Position numbers and translations under genes: made by a program. Below are positions 53,615 to 62,619 of a stretch of 64,000 bases of DNA, in pieces. Source of the stretch: a bacterium 1XD42-76 (lineage in GTDB: Bacteria; Bacillota; Clostridia; Lachnospirales; Lachnospiraceae); assembly GCA_009917545.1 (NCBI GenBank), contig QZDW01000021.1:1-64000 (forward strand), written 5' to 3'. The notes under the pieces are model-generated. The model saw only the letters and a program-made list of their open reading frames with translations. It did not search any database and was not told the DNA's origin. Every line of letters begins with the position of its first letter. Position 1 is the stretch's first letter.

Positions 53615-54880
53615 CTAAAATATCTGACTACCTGACTTCCAGGTATGATTGATTCTGGCAATACCCACATCATTGATCTCTGAATAAGTTTCAAAACGAA
53701 GCGCTTTTGTAAAATAATCTACAGGTATCCCATATCCACATTCAATGGCAATATCAACCCAATATTCGCCGGGAAGAAGACTCACTTCTTTTAAATTCAG
53801 CGTAAAATATCCGTCCTCTTCAAGATGAAAGAGTGGAATCTGCTCAATTTTGGTATTCGTTCCAAAGCATTGAACCCCATCGCTTCGGAAGATTCCAATA
53901 CCAAAGCAGGCATCCTCAACCGTCTTGTTGACACAATAATGAATTTTAAAAATAATATCTTCTCCGACTTTAAATACAGATCGGGATTTTCCATTTACGT
54001 CTTTCATGCTGATATTTTTAATTCGTGCCAAGCCATTTCCCCATCGTTTTTTGTTTTCGGGCTCTTGGGGCTCTTTGCTACACTCCTGGGGCAGCACATC
54101 GGTATTGCTGCATTCCTCCTTTTTTTCAGAAACAGTCTGCCGCTGCTGTCCCATAAAATCCAGGTAAATCGGGTCGACTTCTCTTGGTATCCCATCGGCT
54201 TTGATTTTCCCGTCATGAATCCATATTGACCTGTCACAGATTTGCTCAATTTGCCCCATCGCATGAGACACAATGACAATGGTGGTTCCGCCGGATTTGA
54301 TTTCACGTAGTCTGTTAAAGCATTTAGCTTGAAAGTTTGCATCACCAACGGCTAAAATCTCGTCAATCAAGAGAATATCCGCATCGACATTAATCGCAAC
54401 AGAGAAGGCCAAACGCATATACATTCCGGAGGAATAGGTTCTTACAGGATTGTCAATATATTCTTCCAATTCCGAAAATGCGATAATATTGTGAAGCCGG
54501 CTGTCAATTTCTTTTTTCGTCAAACCGAATATGGACGCATTGATATAAATATTCTGACGTCCACTCATATCCGGATGAAACCCGGCACCCAGTTCAATCA
54601 GGCTTGAAACCCGCCCCTGCATTTCGACGGTTCCGGCATCCGGATACATAATACGCGTTAATAGTTTTAAGGTGGTACTTTTTCCGCAGCCATTATGCCC
54701 AATCAGTCCTACAGCCTGTCCCTTGGGAATTTCAAAGCTGATTTCATCCAAAACCGTTCGTTCCTCATATTTACGCCTTCTCTTAAACAAAGCACGCTCT
54801 TTAATCGTATGTCCTTTATCCTGATACACCTTAAATTTTTTAACAACGCGGTGTACTTCAACTGCATTGCATTCTTTCAT
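53615..54880 (-). CDS. wzt: ABC export ATPase with C-terminal glycan-binding domain (Wzt-type)
   Basis: The protein is 421 residues with Walker A GHNGCGKST, signature YSSGM, Walker B ILLIDEIL and H-loop VSHAMG. After about residue 280 there is a Wzt C-terminal β-sandwich (IKNISMKDVNGKSRSVFKVG, FGIGIFRSDGVQCFG). The start at 54880 has GGAGGAATTG upstream and overlaps the permease stop by one base (TGATG), so permease and ATPase are co-translated. Its C-terminal domain is only loosely like that at 21915, consistent with a different exported glycan. Confidence 0.9.
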   Translation of the reverse strand: MKECNAVEVHRVVKKFKVYQDKGHTIKERALFKRRRKYEERTVLDEISFEIPKGQAVGLIGHNGCGKSTTLKLLTRIMYPDAGTVEMQGRVSSLIELGAGFHPDMSGRQNIYINASIFGLTKKEIDSRLHNIIAFSELEEYIDNPVRTYSSGMYMRLAFSVAINVDADILLIDEILAVGDANFQAKCFNRLREIKSGGTTIVIVSHAMGQIEQICDRSIWIHDGKIKADGIPREVDPIYLDFMGQQRQTVSEKKEECSNTDVLPQECSKEPQEPENKKRWGNGLARIKNISMKDVNGKSRSVFKVGEDIIFKIHYCVNKTVEDACFGIGIFRSDGVQCFGTNTKIEQIPLFHLEEDGYFTLNLKEVSLLPGEYWVDIAIECGYGIPVDYFTKALRFETYSEINDVGIARINHTWKSGSQIF

Positions 54881-55656
54881 CACAATTCCTCCGCGAAATG
54901 CCGTTTCAGCCTGCCAAATACAAACAATCCAGCAGCAAGCAGAAGAATGCCGCAAATAATGGCTTGGATTAATGTTTCCATTTTGGGCAATTGTTTGTAA
55001 TATAAAATATCTCGGTATGCAATAATCACCGATGTCATCGGATTTAAATTGAAAACCGGCATAAGGCGTGCAGGCACCATATCAACAGAATAGAAAATGG
55101 GGGTTAAAAATTGCCATGCCATTGTGATAATCCCCAGCAGATATTCCATATCCCTGAAATATACGGTTATAGCCGAAGTAATCAGCGCAATTCCCAGCGC
55201 CATCACATATTCAATCACCATGATGATCGGAAGAGAAAGCACTGCAAATATATTGATGCCTTTCCCTGCAATCATTAGGACAGCTAAGACAACCAATAAG
55301 CTGTAAAACATATTGATGAATTGACTGGTTACAAATGCTACAGGTAAAACCTCGCGGGGGAAATATATTTTTTTAACCATGTCCTGCTGCGCACGGATTA
55401 ATCCGGCAGCACTGGCCACACAGGCAGAGAAAAACATCCAGGGGACAAGCGCAACAAAAAGGAACAGGTAGAAATCCTCAATGCCGTTCCGCATGATTAC
55501 AGAAAAAACCAGGGTATAAACGCAGAGCTGCAATAAAGGATTTAAAAAGGTCCATAAGAATCCTAAAAGTGACCCTTTGTAACGTCCCTTTAAATCTCTT
55601 TGTACAAGGCTGAATATCATTTCCCGATAGTCGTAGAGTTCTCTCAATAACTTCAT
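54880..55656 (-). CDS. wzm: ABC-2 type polysaccharide export permease (Wzm/TagG-like)
   Basis: This 258-residue protein has six spans. The N-terminal mark is VQRDLKGRYKGSLLGFLWTF, and MTSVIIAYRDILYY lies near the end. It exports the lipid-linked glycan built by the - strand operon, with the ATPase gene overlapping its end. It belongs to the same family as the permease at 21110 but differs in detail, so the two pairs probably export different polymers. The upstream neighbour is a secreted glycosidase-like lipoprotein, 57 bp away. Confidence 0.9.
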   Translation of the reverse strand: MKLLRELYDYREMIFSLVQRDLKGRYKGSLLGFLWTFLNPLLQLCVYTLVFSVIMRNGIEDFYLFLFVALVPWMFFSACVASAAGLIRAQQDMVKKIYFPREVLPVAFVTSQFINMFYSLLVVLAVLMIAGKGINIFAVLSLPIIMVIEYVMALGIALITSAITVYFRDMEYLLGIITMAWQFLTPIFYSVDMVPARLMPVFNLNPMTSVIIAYRDILYYKQLPKMETLIQAIICGILLLAAGLFVFGRLKRHFAEEL

Positions 55657-55713
55657 ATCTTCCCTTCATTCATGTATAGCTGGATCCAATATATTTTATA
55701 TATGGGAGACATC

Positions 55714-58119
55714 TCACTGAGGAATCACAAGAATCTCCGCATAATCGGAAATTCTGGCGGAAAAAAGGAGAGATGTCATCCCATTTTTTTCTTTAAGCTG
55801 ATATTCCTGAGGGATTCCGTTACAAAGGACACGGTAATCCGATATCTCAGCCGGCAGCACAAAGGAAACACTTCCTTCAAAATCCGTAGCAATCATCATT
55901 CGGATTCCATATGAATTATTAAAGTAACTGTAGCCAACATAGTAGCCGCTCGCATAATCATGTAAAAAAATGCTTCCGTCAGACATATTTAAGTGCGGGG
56001 TAATACATAAATTGTCATAGGATAAATAAATCCCGTAGCGGCCTTCAACAATCGCCTGAGCAAGTACTCCGGCGGCTCCGGCAAAATTTTTACTTCCCAG
56101 GGGAATACCATCCGGACTTTCCCATTCATTAATTTCCTTATTGCTGCATATTTTCTTTGCAATTTCTTCAAGCTTCTGGTCGGCAAGCTCCGTATAGCCA
56201 AGCTCATACATTGCTGTGACAAGTCTGGCGCCAAACCAGTCCCACTGTCCTCCATTTTGATATGAATATGGTGTGCTCACTGCATTGTGGGAAAAGGCTC
56301 CTTCTGGATAGGGCGGAAGTACACTTCCAGAAATCGTCGAAATCCCGTATTCCTGTTGACGTTTGGCCGCCACATCGAAAATAGACGCAGCCATTGCCTC
56401 ATCAGCAATACCCGCCTGAATAGCAGTTATGTTTCCTCCCATGCCAAACAATTCGTCCTCGTTGAAGGAATGCTCATATTCTGATAAATGCATGCAGATT
56501 TTAAAATACCCTTGTTCGGGGAGCCATAGTGTCTGGCGTGCTTTCTGAGAGATTTCTTCTGCGATGGATTTCCAATAGACTGCTTTATTGATATCTCCTG
56601 TTTTTTCCATAAGTTTTGATAATCCGTCTGCGGCTAACACAAACATGGATTGATCGTAGATATCAATTGTCCGGACAGAATCGTCATCCATATATATGGC
56701 ATTCTGTGTTTCATCTCCAATCTCAACATCACCCCAATCAATCGTATGTGCACCGACAATAAGTCCGGTTTCACTATCACGTCTGTTTTCCAAAAGATAG
56801 GTGAGTGCTGCTTCCAAACGCGAAAGGATGCTGACTCCTTCAATTTCTTTACAAAGCCATTGATCGTCGCCGCTCCACATATAGTATCGGCAGGCAGCCT
56901 GAACAAGGCTTGTTTCCTGGTCAGACTCCACCGTATTCTTATCAGAACTCCCTCCATTTTGTACCCAATCACGGATATTTCCGTCTGCTCCCTGATAGCG
57001 CAGATGAAGTTCAATCCAACTGTTGAGATATTTTTTATCCTGAAAAAATCTGGATGCCGGAAGCGTTGTATTATCATCACGAACCCAAAACTGCGGATAC
57101 TGATTCCCGGCACAGAAGCCAAAGAAGGGAGTTCCATTCTCTTCGGTAACAAGAACCGAAGCCGTATTATTTAATGTTTGCTGTATTAAACGCCAGGTAA
57201 CATTAAGAGCTTCACTGGAATCCCTTAGTACAGAAACCGGATTTTCGTTCGGGGACAGGGAATCAGAAAAGGGGCGCGGTTTTAACGGCTGAACTGTTAA
57301 TGGGATCTCTAATGTTTTCATTCCCATATTTCCATACCAGGCAATGCCCTCAATCACAAGATCAATGCTCAGAAGATATTCTCCCGGCGTATATAATAAT
57401 TCGTCATCTAAAATCACGATGGATTCGTATGATTCACCACCTGAGATGGTAGTAGCTAATGCTGTGCGTTTTCCATCATACTGAAGGATTTCACCGGAAG
57501 CTGTTTTTAAATGATAAGAGAGCCGGGTTTCCATTTGTCCGCAATGATACAGTGGTACTGTACCTGAATTTTCAAGGATAATTGGAAGTCTTATTATGTC
57601 ACGGGAGCTACTTTCAATATGCTGTATTTCAGAGCGCAAAATTATGTTTTTATACGGCGGTTCATAGGTTGCATTTACATGCAGGGGAATTTGAAGCGTT
57701 TTCATTCCTTGTTCAGAAAACCAGGTGACATTTTCTTCGACTAAATCAATTTCTAATTGATAGTTTCCCGCTTCTAGCGGCGCAGTAAACGTGACATGTT
57801 CCTTCCTTATTCCGCGCGCGTCAATCGGCTCCGGCGCTGTTCTGATGCCGTCAAATTCTAATAACTCTCCATCCGCCGCCCGTAAATGATAAGAAAGAAA
57901 AATATTTTGTTCCGCAGAAAGTTCCTGATAGCGGCGGCTGTCAATTGTAATTTCTACTGACGAAGTCATTCCACCAACTTCTACTTCTAACGATTTTACT
58001 TTTGTTTTAAGTTTTAGATCGTATTGGCTGGGCGTTGCTTGATAGGAACAACCGCACAGCAAAAATAAACCAAGCAGGATGCAAAGAACGTAAAAATGTT
58101 TTTTTATAATCTGTTTCAC
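55714..58119 (-). CDS. Secreted lipoprotein with two β-sandwich domains and a six-hairpin glycosidase-like domain
   Basis: The protein is about 801 residues. The signal peptide is KKHFYVLCILLGLFLLCGCS with a lipobox ending at Cys (LCGC). Two tandem β-sandwich domains follow, each with SYHLxxAxGE, FDGxRT or YDGKRT, and a closing GMKTLxIPL motif. From about residue 330 an all-helical glycosidase-like domain has FWVRDDNTTLPASRF, IDWGDVEIGDE, YDQSMFVLAADG and YQNGGQWDWFGARLV. It likely trims or edits an exported glycan. Start: GTG at 58119, which gives a clean signal peptide. A longer reading from 58227 would begin inside structured repeat C and is judged spurious, though the GTG has only a weak ribosome site. 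Confidence 0.75.
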   Translation of the reverse strand: MKQIIKKHFYVLCILLGLFLLCGCSYQATPSQYDLKLKTKVKSLEVEVGGMTSSVEITIDSRRYQELSAEQNIFLSYHLRAADGELLEFDGIRTAPEPIDARGIRKEHVTFTAPLEAGNYQLEIDLVEENVTWFSEQGMKTLQIPLHVNATYEPPYKNIILRSEIQHIESSSRDIIRLPIILENSGTVPLYHCGQMETRLSYHLKTASGEILQYDGKRTALATTISGGESYESIVILDDELLYTPGEYLLSIDLVIEGIAWYGNMGMKTLEIPLTVQPLKPRPFSDSLSPNENPVSVLRDSSEALNVTWRLIQQTLNNTASVLVTEENGTPFFGFCAGNQYPQFWVRDDNTTLPASRFFQDKKYLNSWIELHLRYQGADGNIRDWVQNGGSSDKNTVESDQETSLVQAACRYYMWSGDDQWLCKEIEGVSILSRLEAALTYLLENRRDSETGLIVGAHTIDWGDVEIGDETQNAIYMDDDSVRTIDIYDQSMFVLAADGLSKLMEKTGDINKAVYWKSIAEEISQKARQTLWLPEQGYFKICMHLSEYEHSFNEDELFGMGGNITAIQAGIADEAMAASIFDVAAKRQQEYGISTISGSVLPPYPEGAFSHNAVSTPYSYQNGGQWDWFGARLVTAMYELGYTELADQKLEEIAKKICSNKEINEWESPDGIPLGSKNFAGAAGVLAQAIVEGRYGIYLSYDNLCITPHLNMSDGSIFLHDYASGYYVGYSYFNNSYGIRMMIATDFEGSVSFVLPAEISDYRVLCNGIPQEYQLKEKNGMTSLLFSARISDYAEILVIPQ

Positions 58120-58148
58120 TCGATCTACCGTACTTTCTGTCACTTCAA

Positions 58149-58264
58149 GGGTTACTATGAAAGTCTCACCGCCGTCAGGCGGCATAGATTCAGGGATGCC
58201 CAATGCGCCTGAATTACTTTCATTCATGGTGGTGCGCTCACCTGTGGGCGCATGAAGGTTACTG
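58149..58264 (+). repeat. Dispersed structured repeat, copy C
   Basis: This is the best-preserved copy. ATGAAAGT pairs with ACTTTCAT and encloses two hairpins (CCGCC-GTCA-GGCGG, and one closed by TCAGG/CCTGA), followed by a 22-base hairpin with 9 paired bases and loop CCTG. It fills most of the 284-bp gap between the guanylyltransferase and lipoprotein genes. On the - strand it contributes a false start (MNESNSGALG) in frame with the lipoprotein. Confidence 0.8.
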
Positions 58265-58403
58265 TCGCTATGTTAGTCGGATTGGAGATACTTCTAATGT
58301 GTTTTGCTCACATGCCAAGGTGCATCCCAGATATCACATTTTATGTGCTATTTCATTAGACTGTATGGCAGTATTGTTCAAACACCCCGGGGTGAAAATA
58401 TTT

Positions 58404-59582
58404 TTACAGGTAATTTTCCTGTTTTCTTTGTCTCAGCTGTTCGAGTATCATTTTTATTTGATTTGTACCATCTTTTGAGCAGATTAATGTTGCATCCTCG
58501 GTATCTACGACTACCAGTTCCTGAACTCCTGCTATAGCAATCAGCTTTTGGCCGCCTTGCAGGATGCAATCTTTTGTATCCACCGCAAGAATGTTTCCTT
58601 CTGTTACATTCCCATTCTCATCTGCTTCCTTCATTCGTCCGACGGCAAGCCATGATCCTACATCATCCCAACCGAAATCACCTGGTATTGTGTAGATATG
58701 TTTTGCCCGTTCCATGACTCCGTAATCGATCGATACCGAAGAAAGACCAGAAAATACCTGTTCTAATATTTCCTGTTCCTGATCTGTCCCGACCGCCTTC
58801 TGGACTACTTTCAGGTCATGATACATTCCGGGTAAAAAATTTTTGATGTTTTCAAGGATAGAAGATACTTTCCATACAAACATTCCGCTGTTCCACAGAT
58901 AATTCCCGGATTCTACGTACTGTTTTGCAGATACAGGATCCGGCTTTTCCGTAAAGCATTCCACAGAGTATACATGCCCCAGCGGCGAGGCTGCGGATGT
59001 TCTGCTGGATAACGGTATAGAGGTTTTATCTAATCCGTTTCCATTTCTGCCATCCTTCCCGTTGTCTCTCTCTTTTGCAGAATCCTGCGCACACTCTGTT
59101 TGTGTCAGCTTAATATATCCGTAGCCCGTCTCTGGATAGTTCGGGCGAATTCCAATCGTCACCAAATTCTTGTTTTTTTCTGCCACAATACAGGCTTCTT
59201 TTAATACTTCCAGAAAATGAACCCCGTCACGGATCATATGATCTGAGGCCAATACCAACATCAGTGCCTCTCCAAATTTCTTCTCGATATGCACAGCACC
59301 AAGTCCGATACAGGGAGCTGTATTTTTCCCCACAGGCTCACACAGGATATTTTCTTCCAAGATATTTGGGAGCTGTTCATGTACCAGATCCCGATAATTC
59401 TGGCCTGTAGCAACGAAAATATGTTCCATCGGCACAAGCGGCAGGACTCGCTCCACGGTAAGCTGCAGCATCGTTTTCCCATCTTTCGTAAGTGATAAAA
59501 ACTGTTTGGGTAAATGCTTACGGCTTTTGGGCCAGAACCGTTCTCCGCGTCCCCCAGCCATGATAAGCGCTGTTATTTTCAT
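58404..59582 (-). CDS. manC: Mannose-1-phosphate guanylyltransferase
   Basis: This 392-residue enzyme makes GDP-mannose from mannose 1-phosphate and GTP; close relatives use heptose phosphates. Marks: ALIMAGGRGERFWPKSR, LPKQFLSL, FTEKPDP, NSGMFVW and later IDYGVMERA. It lacks the C-terminal isomerase domain found in two-domain ManC. An unusual 40-residue low-complexity insert (AKERDNGKDGRNGNG) interrupts the domain before VECFTEKPD. AAGGAG 8 bases upstream selects the ATG at 59582; longer starts at 59600 and 59780 run into repeat D. With a GHMP heptose-phosphate kinase at the window end, GDP-heptose is an alternative product. Confidence 0.85.
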   Translation of the reverse strand: MKITALIMAGGRGERFWPKSRKHLPKQFLSLTKDGKTMLQLTVERVLPLVPMEHIFVATGQNYRDLVHEQLPNILEENILCEPVGKNTAPCIGLGAVHIEKKFGEALMLVLASDHMIRDGVHFLEVLKEACIVAEKNKNLVTIGIRPNYPETGYGYIKLTQTECAQDSAKERDNGKDGRNGNGLDKTSIPLSSRTSAASPLGHVYSVECFTEKPDPVSAKQYVESGNYLWNSGMFVWKVSSILENIKNFLPGMYHDLKVVQKAVGTDQEQEILEQVFSGLSSVSIDYGVMERAKHIYTIPGDFGWDDVGSWLAVGRMKEADENGNVTEGNILAVDTKDCILQGGQKLIAIAGVQELVVVDTEDATLICSKDGTNQIKMILEQLRQRKQENYL

Positions 59583-59679
59583 ATCTGCCGTCTCCTTCAT
59601 GTCCTTATTCCTTGTTTTTTTATTCCTTGCTCCTCTGTTATTTCCACTTCGGTTTTTCCAGTTATCTGCTTTTACACAA

Positions 59680-59783
59680 AAGTAATATGGAAGCCCCGCT
59701 GCCAGTAGGCGGCATAAGGTCAGACCTGCCAAATGTGCGGAAACATTCTCATTCATGGTGATATACTTGCCTATAGACAAGTG
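59680..59783 (+). repeat. Dispersed structured repeat, copy D (divergent)
   Basis: This is the most changed copy, yet its structure is kept: hairpin GCTGCC-AGTA-GGCGGC, and a final 22-base hairpin (ATACTTG with CAAGTGT) at the same place and of the same length as in the other copies but with different bases. It lies upstream of the guanylyltransferase gene and creates a false N-terminal extension ([12 protein letters not shown]) on the - strand. Confidence 0.65.
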
Positions 59784-59849
59784 TTTTTCCGATTCATTTA
59801 ACTATTTTGCTGTGTTCTCTTATTCCCTTTTTCCACAGGCTTGTGCATT

Positions 59850-61004
59850 TCAAGCTTCCATATCAAGCTTTCGGTATATTCTCATCAAGCTATCCGCCGC
59901 TCTCTCCCAGGTAAATGTTTCTGCACGGGACAGACCTGCACGGACACAGCGTTCCCTTAATCCATCATCCAGGAGGAGGTGTTCCAGCTGTTTTGATAAT
60001 CCGTTTATGTCTGCTGGCGAAACCAAAACCCCAGCATCCCCCACAACTTCCGGCAGAGATGAACTGTCCGATACTACTACAGGGGTTCCACACGCCATTG
60101 CTTCTAGCGGCGGGATGCCAAACCCTTCATATAACGACGGAAAAACGAATACCTTAGCCCCACATAACAGTACAGGGACTTCCTCCTCTGGAAGATACCC
60201 TGGAAAGAGCACTTCTTTTTCAAGGCCATAATCTCTTACCTTCTCAAAGATTCCTTCATACATCCAGCCCTTTTTCCCAGCCAGCACGAGTTTCGGCGTA
60301 TCTGGCATCCGCTCTCTTAACAGGCGGTACGCCTCGATTAACGTTTCAAGGTTCTTCCGCGGTTCCAGCGTGCCAAGATAAAGAAGGTACTCTCCTGAGA
60401 TGTGATATTTCCTTGTTACTGTTTCGATTTGCTTTTTCGTATAATTCGGATGGTATCTAAAAAGATCCACACCGTTATAGACTACCTCGATTTTTTCCAG
60501 AGGGATTTCCAAATAGTGGTGAATTTCCTGTCGGCTGAACTCTGATACCGTTACTACTACGTCAGCCCGTTTACAATATTTCCTGATATTCCACCTGAGC
60601 CAGTTTCGGGTTCTTTTGGCAACTGTATTCGGGCATGCAAGAAATGCCATATCATGCACCATTGCTACACGTTTTCCTGCAACACCAAATGGGATTGTAT
60701 AATTAAAAAATTGGGTGATTTCAGCTGTATTACCAAAAATAAAACGGTATGGGAAAGGAAGGAACCGCTCCAGGTGATTATAGATCCTCGCAGGCAAGAA
60801 CCAGCTCTGCCGAATATGACAGCCCTTTTCCCTGTATTCCTTCAAAACAGCATCCGCCCGCTTCCTGTCACGCATACAAAAATAGTTCAAGGTACATTCT
60901 ATATCTGGAAATTCGATAATCCGGTCAATAAGACATTTTGCATTCCATCCAATCCCCGTTTTTTCTTTTTCAAACAATAACTGGGCATCAAATGCGACTT
61001 TCAT
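59850..61004 (-). CDS. Glycosyltransferase family 4 (mannosyltransferase-like)
   Basis: This 384-residue GT-B enzyme begins [20 protein letters not shown], with [49 protein letters not shown] and [10 protein letters not shown]. These are typical of GDP-mannose-using GT4 enzymes of the MtfA/WbaZ type. Start: ATG at 61004 with AGAGGTGGG upstream rather than the earlier ATG at 61079. The guanylyltransferase gene follows downstream, which agrees with a GDP-sugar donor. Confidence 0.88.
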   Translation of the reverse strand: MKVAFDAQLLFEKEKTGIGWNAKCLIDRIIEFPDIECTLNYFCMRDRKRADAVLKEYREKGCHIRQSWFLPARIYNHLERFLPFPYRFIFGNTAEITQFFNYTIPFGVAGKRVAMVHDMAFLACPNTVAKRTRNWLRWNIRKYCKRADVVVTVSEFSRQEIHHYLEIPLEKIEVVYNGVDLFRYHPNYTKKQIETVTRKYHISGEYLLYLGTLEPRKNLETLIEAYRLLRERMPDTPKLVLAGKKGWMYEGIFEKVRDYGLEKEVLFPGYLPEEEVPVLLCGAKVFVFPSLYEGFGIPPLEAMACGTPVVVSDSSSLPEVVGDAGVLVSPADINGLSKQLEHLLLDDGLRERCVRAGLSRAETFTWERAADSLMRIYRKLDMEA

Positions 61005-61346
61005 GTCCCACCTCTTCTGTGCTTTTATCTCTAAAATATATCTGAAAATTCCCCTGCCAGTGTGCGTCACTCCTCGCAAGAGACCGGTCCAAATAAGGCA
61101 AATAATGCCGCTGTGCTGATCGTATGAGGGACAAAAGCGATGAAAGCAGGGACATACAAAGGGTGAGAATTCATTTTAAGATATACCCTGATGCAGAACG
61201 CATGCTTCCTAACTTTAAAGCATGGCTTCATCTCTTACTTTTTGCCCGACAGCCATATACCCTGTGGCGGCAGTTTCATAGCTCTCTATAGCAAGCAGTA
61301 AATGCGCAGCAGCGATCCTTTCTGCCTTGACTCTATATCTGCCCCA
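61005..61346. other. Intergenic gap without a recognised gene
   Basis: The 342 bp between two GT4 genes hold no convincing gene. The only structure seen is a 7-bp palindrome (CATGCTT with AAGCATG) at 61201-61224, too weak to name a terminator. The region may be a decayed spacer like the other gaps in this part of the operon, which hold repeats C and D. Confidence 0.4.
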
Positions 61347-62555
61347 TTATTCATAGTTCTGTATTCTGACTTTGCGTTTTCCTGTATCTTTATGTCGACG
61401 TTCTTTACTTTTGCTCCCGTTCCTATCTTCAAACGGGCGAGAACCGCTATAAACTATTTCATAGAAAAAAGTAGCCAACCTTTCAGAGAGGGTTTCCGGT
61501 ATATATCGTCCTAAAACCTCGGCATAGTTGTAGTTCTTATGGTTTGTTAGTTTTTTCGACCAAACATGTTCATCCAACAAAATTTGGCTTAGTATCTGCA
61601 TCTGCCTATTTTCGCCTTTGTCAATTGGGAAGGTGAGGACATCATCCCCCAGCACCTCTCGGAATACAGAAAGATCGCTGGTTAATACCGGCTTCCCATA
61701 TCCAACCGCCTCCAACGGCGGCAGCCCAAACCCTTCTGCCCTGGAAGGAAACACAAAGCAGTGACATCTGGAAAGAAGATCGTATTTCTCCTCATCTGTC
61801 ACATACCCCAGGTAATGGAGATCCGCAAATCGTCCCTCCGCCTCATGGAGAAGTGCGGCAATCCCCTTCTCCCGGATATTCCCCGCCAGATAAAGCGGCC
61901 GTTCGCCTCCCTTTTCCCGATAGGAACACCATGCATTTAGCAAAAGGTCTGTCCCTTTTCGCTTCTCCAGATTTCCTATATATAAAAAGAAGCCCTCGTC
62001 TATAACTTCTTTTGCGGGTGGCTTTGGAACGATCAGATAGGAGACAAAGTTTGATTTCTGCTTTAGAAATGGAAAATATTCTTCCGTCACCCGCTTCGTT
62101 TCCTGTGAATTGTAAAGCACCGCATCCGCCTGCTTTAAAGACATACGAATGCATGTCCGAAAATAAAAGCGATACCGGCGGGAATAGTACTGCGGCATGG
62201 TAATCGGGAAAAGGTCATGAACCGCCAGGATTACCTTCCCGTGAAACCCTGTCAGAGGAAAGGGGAACAGGTTGTTTGGTTCCCAGAAACAGTCAGGCTT
62301 TTCCGAAAGCAGTATTTTCCTTACATAGGAGAAGTAAGCAAACACCCCGGCGCTGCGGAATACCCGCTTCCCATAACAGAATACAGGGACGCTATGTCCT
62401 AAAAAGAAGCGGATGGCCTCACTCTCAGCGACATCACAGATGAGGATAACATCAAACTCTTTTCTCTGGAACAGAGCCTTTAAGAAGTCAGATAAGTAGT
62501 TCCCCACCCCGCTGGGGCGGCTCGCCATTGTACGGGCATCCACTGCAATCTTCAA
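61347..62555 (-). CDS. Glycosyltransferase family 4
   Basis: This 402-residue GT-B enzyme has IAVDARTMASRPSGVGNYL, VHDLFPITMPQYYS, YIGNLEKRKGTDLLL, FPSRAEGFGLPPLEAVGYGKP and a basic C-terminal tail (DRNGSKSKERRHKDTG). The start is TTG at 62555 with GAGG 8 bases upstream. It is the first gene of the - strand operon and is preceded by the 30-base leader element (62590-62619), just as the GT4 gene at 19883 is. The acceptor and sugar are unknown; GDP-mannose is plausible given the guanylyltransferase three genes on. Confidence 0.87.
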   Translation of the reverse strand: MKIAVDARTMASRPSGVGNYLSDFLKALFQRKEFDVILICDVAESEAIRFFLGHSVPVFCYGKRVFRSAGVFAYFSYVRKILLSEKPDCFWEPNNLFPFPLTGFHGKVILAVHDLFPITMPQYYSRRYRFYFRTCIRMSLKQADAVLYNSQETKRVTEEYFPFLKQKSNFVSYLIVPKPPAKEVIDEGFFLYIGNLEKRKGTDLLLNAWCSYREKGGERPLYLAGNIREKGIAALLHEAEGRFADLHYLGYVTDEEKYDLLSRCHCFVFPSRAEGFGLPPLEAVGYGKPVLTSDLSVFREVLGDDVLTFPIDKGENRQMQILSQILLDEHVWSKKLTNHKNYNYAEVLGRYIPETLSERLATFFYEIVYSGSRPFEDRNGSKSKERRHKDTGKRKVRIQNYE

Positions 62556-62589
62556 GCCAAAAACCTCATTTTCAGGCGCAAAAAGGCGC

Positions 62590-62619
62590 GTTTACTTCCG
62601 ATAATCGTACTTACAAGAA
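62590..62619 (-). promoter_or_regulatory. 30-base operon-leader element, - strand copy
   Basis: Read on the - strand it matches 19829-19858 at 28 of 30 positions (core AAGTACGATTATCGGAAGTA) and lies 34 bases before the TTG start of the GT4 gene. A small GCGC/GCGC hairpin with a T-rich loop follows between the element and the start. Confidence 0.65.

Noticed and set aside
58149-58264. Repeat as a hammerhead or known riboswitch
   Set aside because: The three-way layout is suggestive, but the conserved cores (CUGAUGA/GAAA or known aptamer sequences) are absent on both strands.
59583-59780. 66-residue N-terminal extension of the guanylyltransferase
   Set aside because: It is encoded by repeat D, while AAGGAG and the family's usual start are at 59582.
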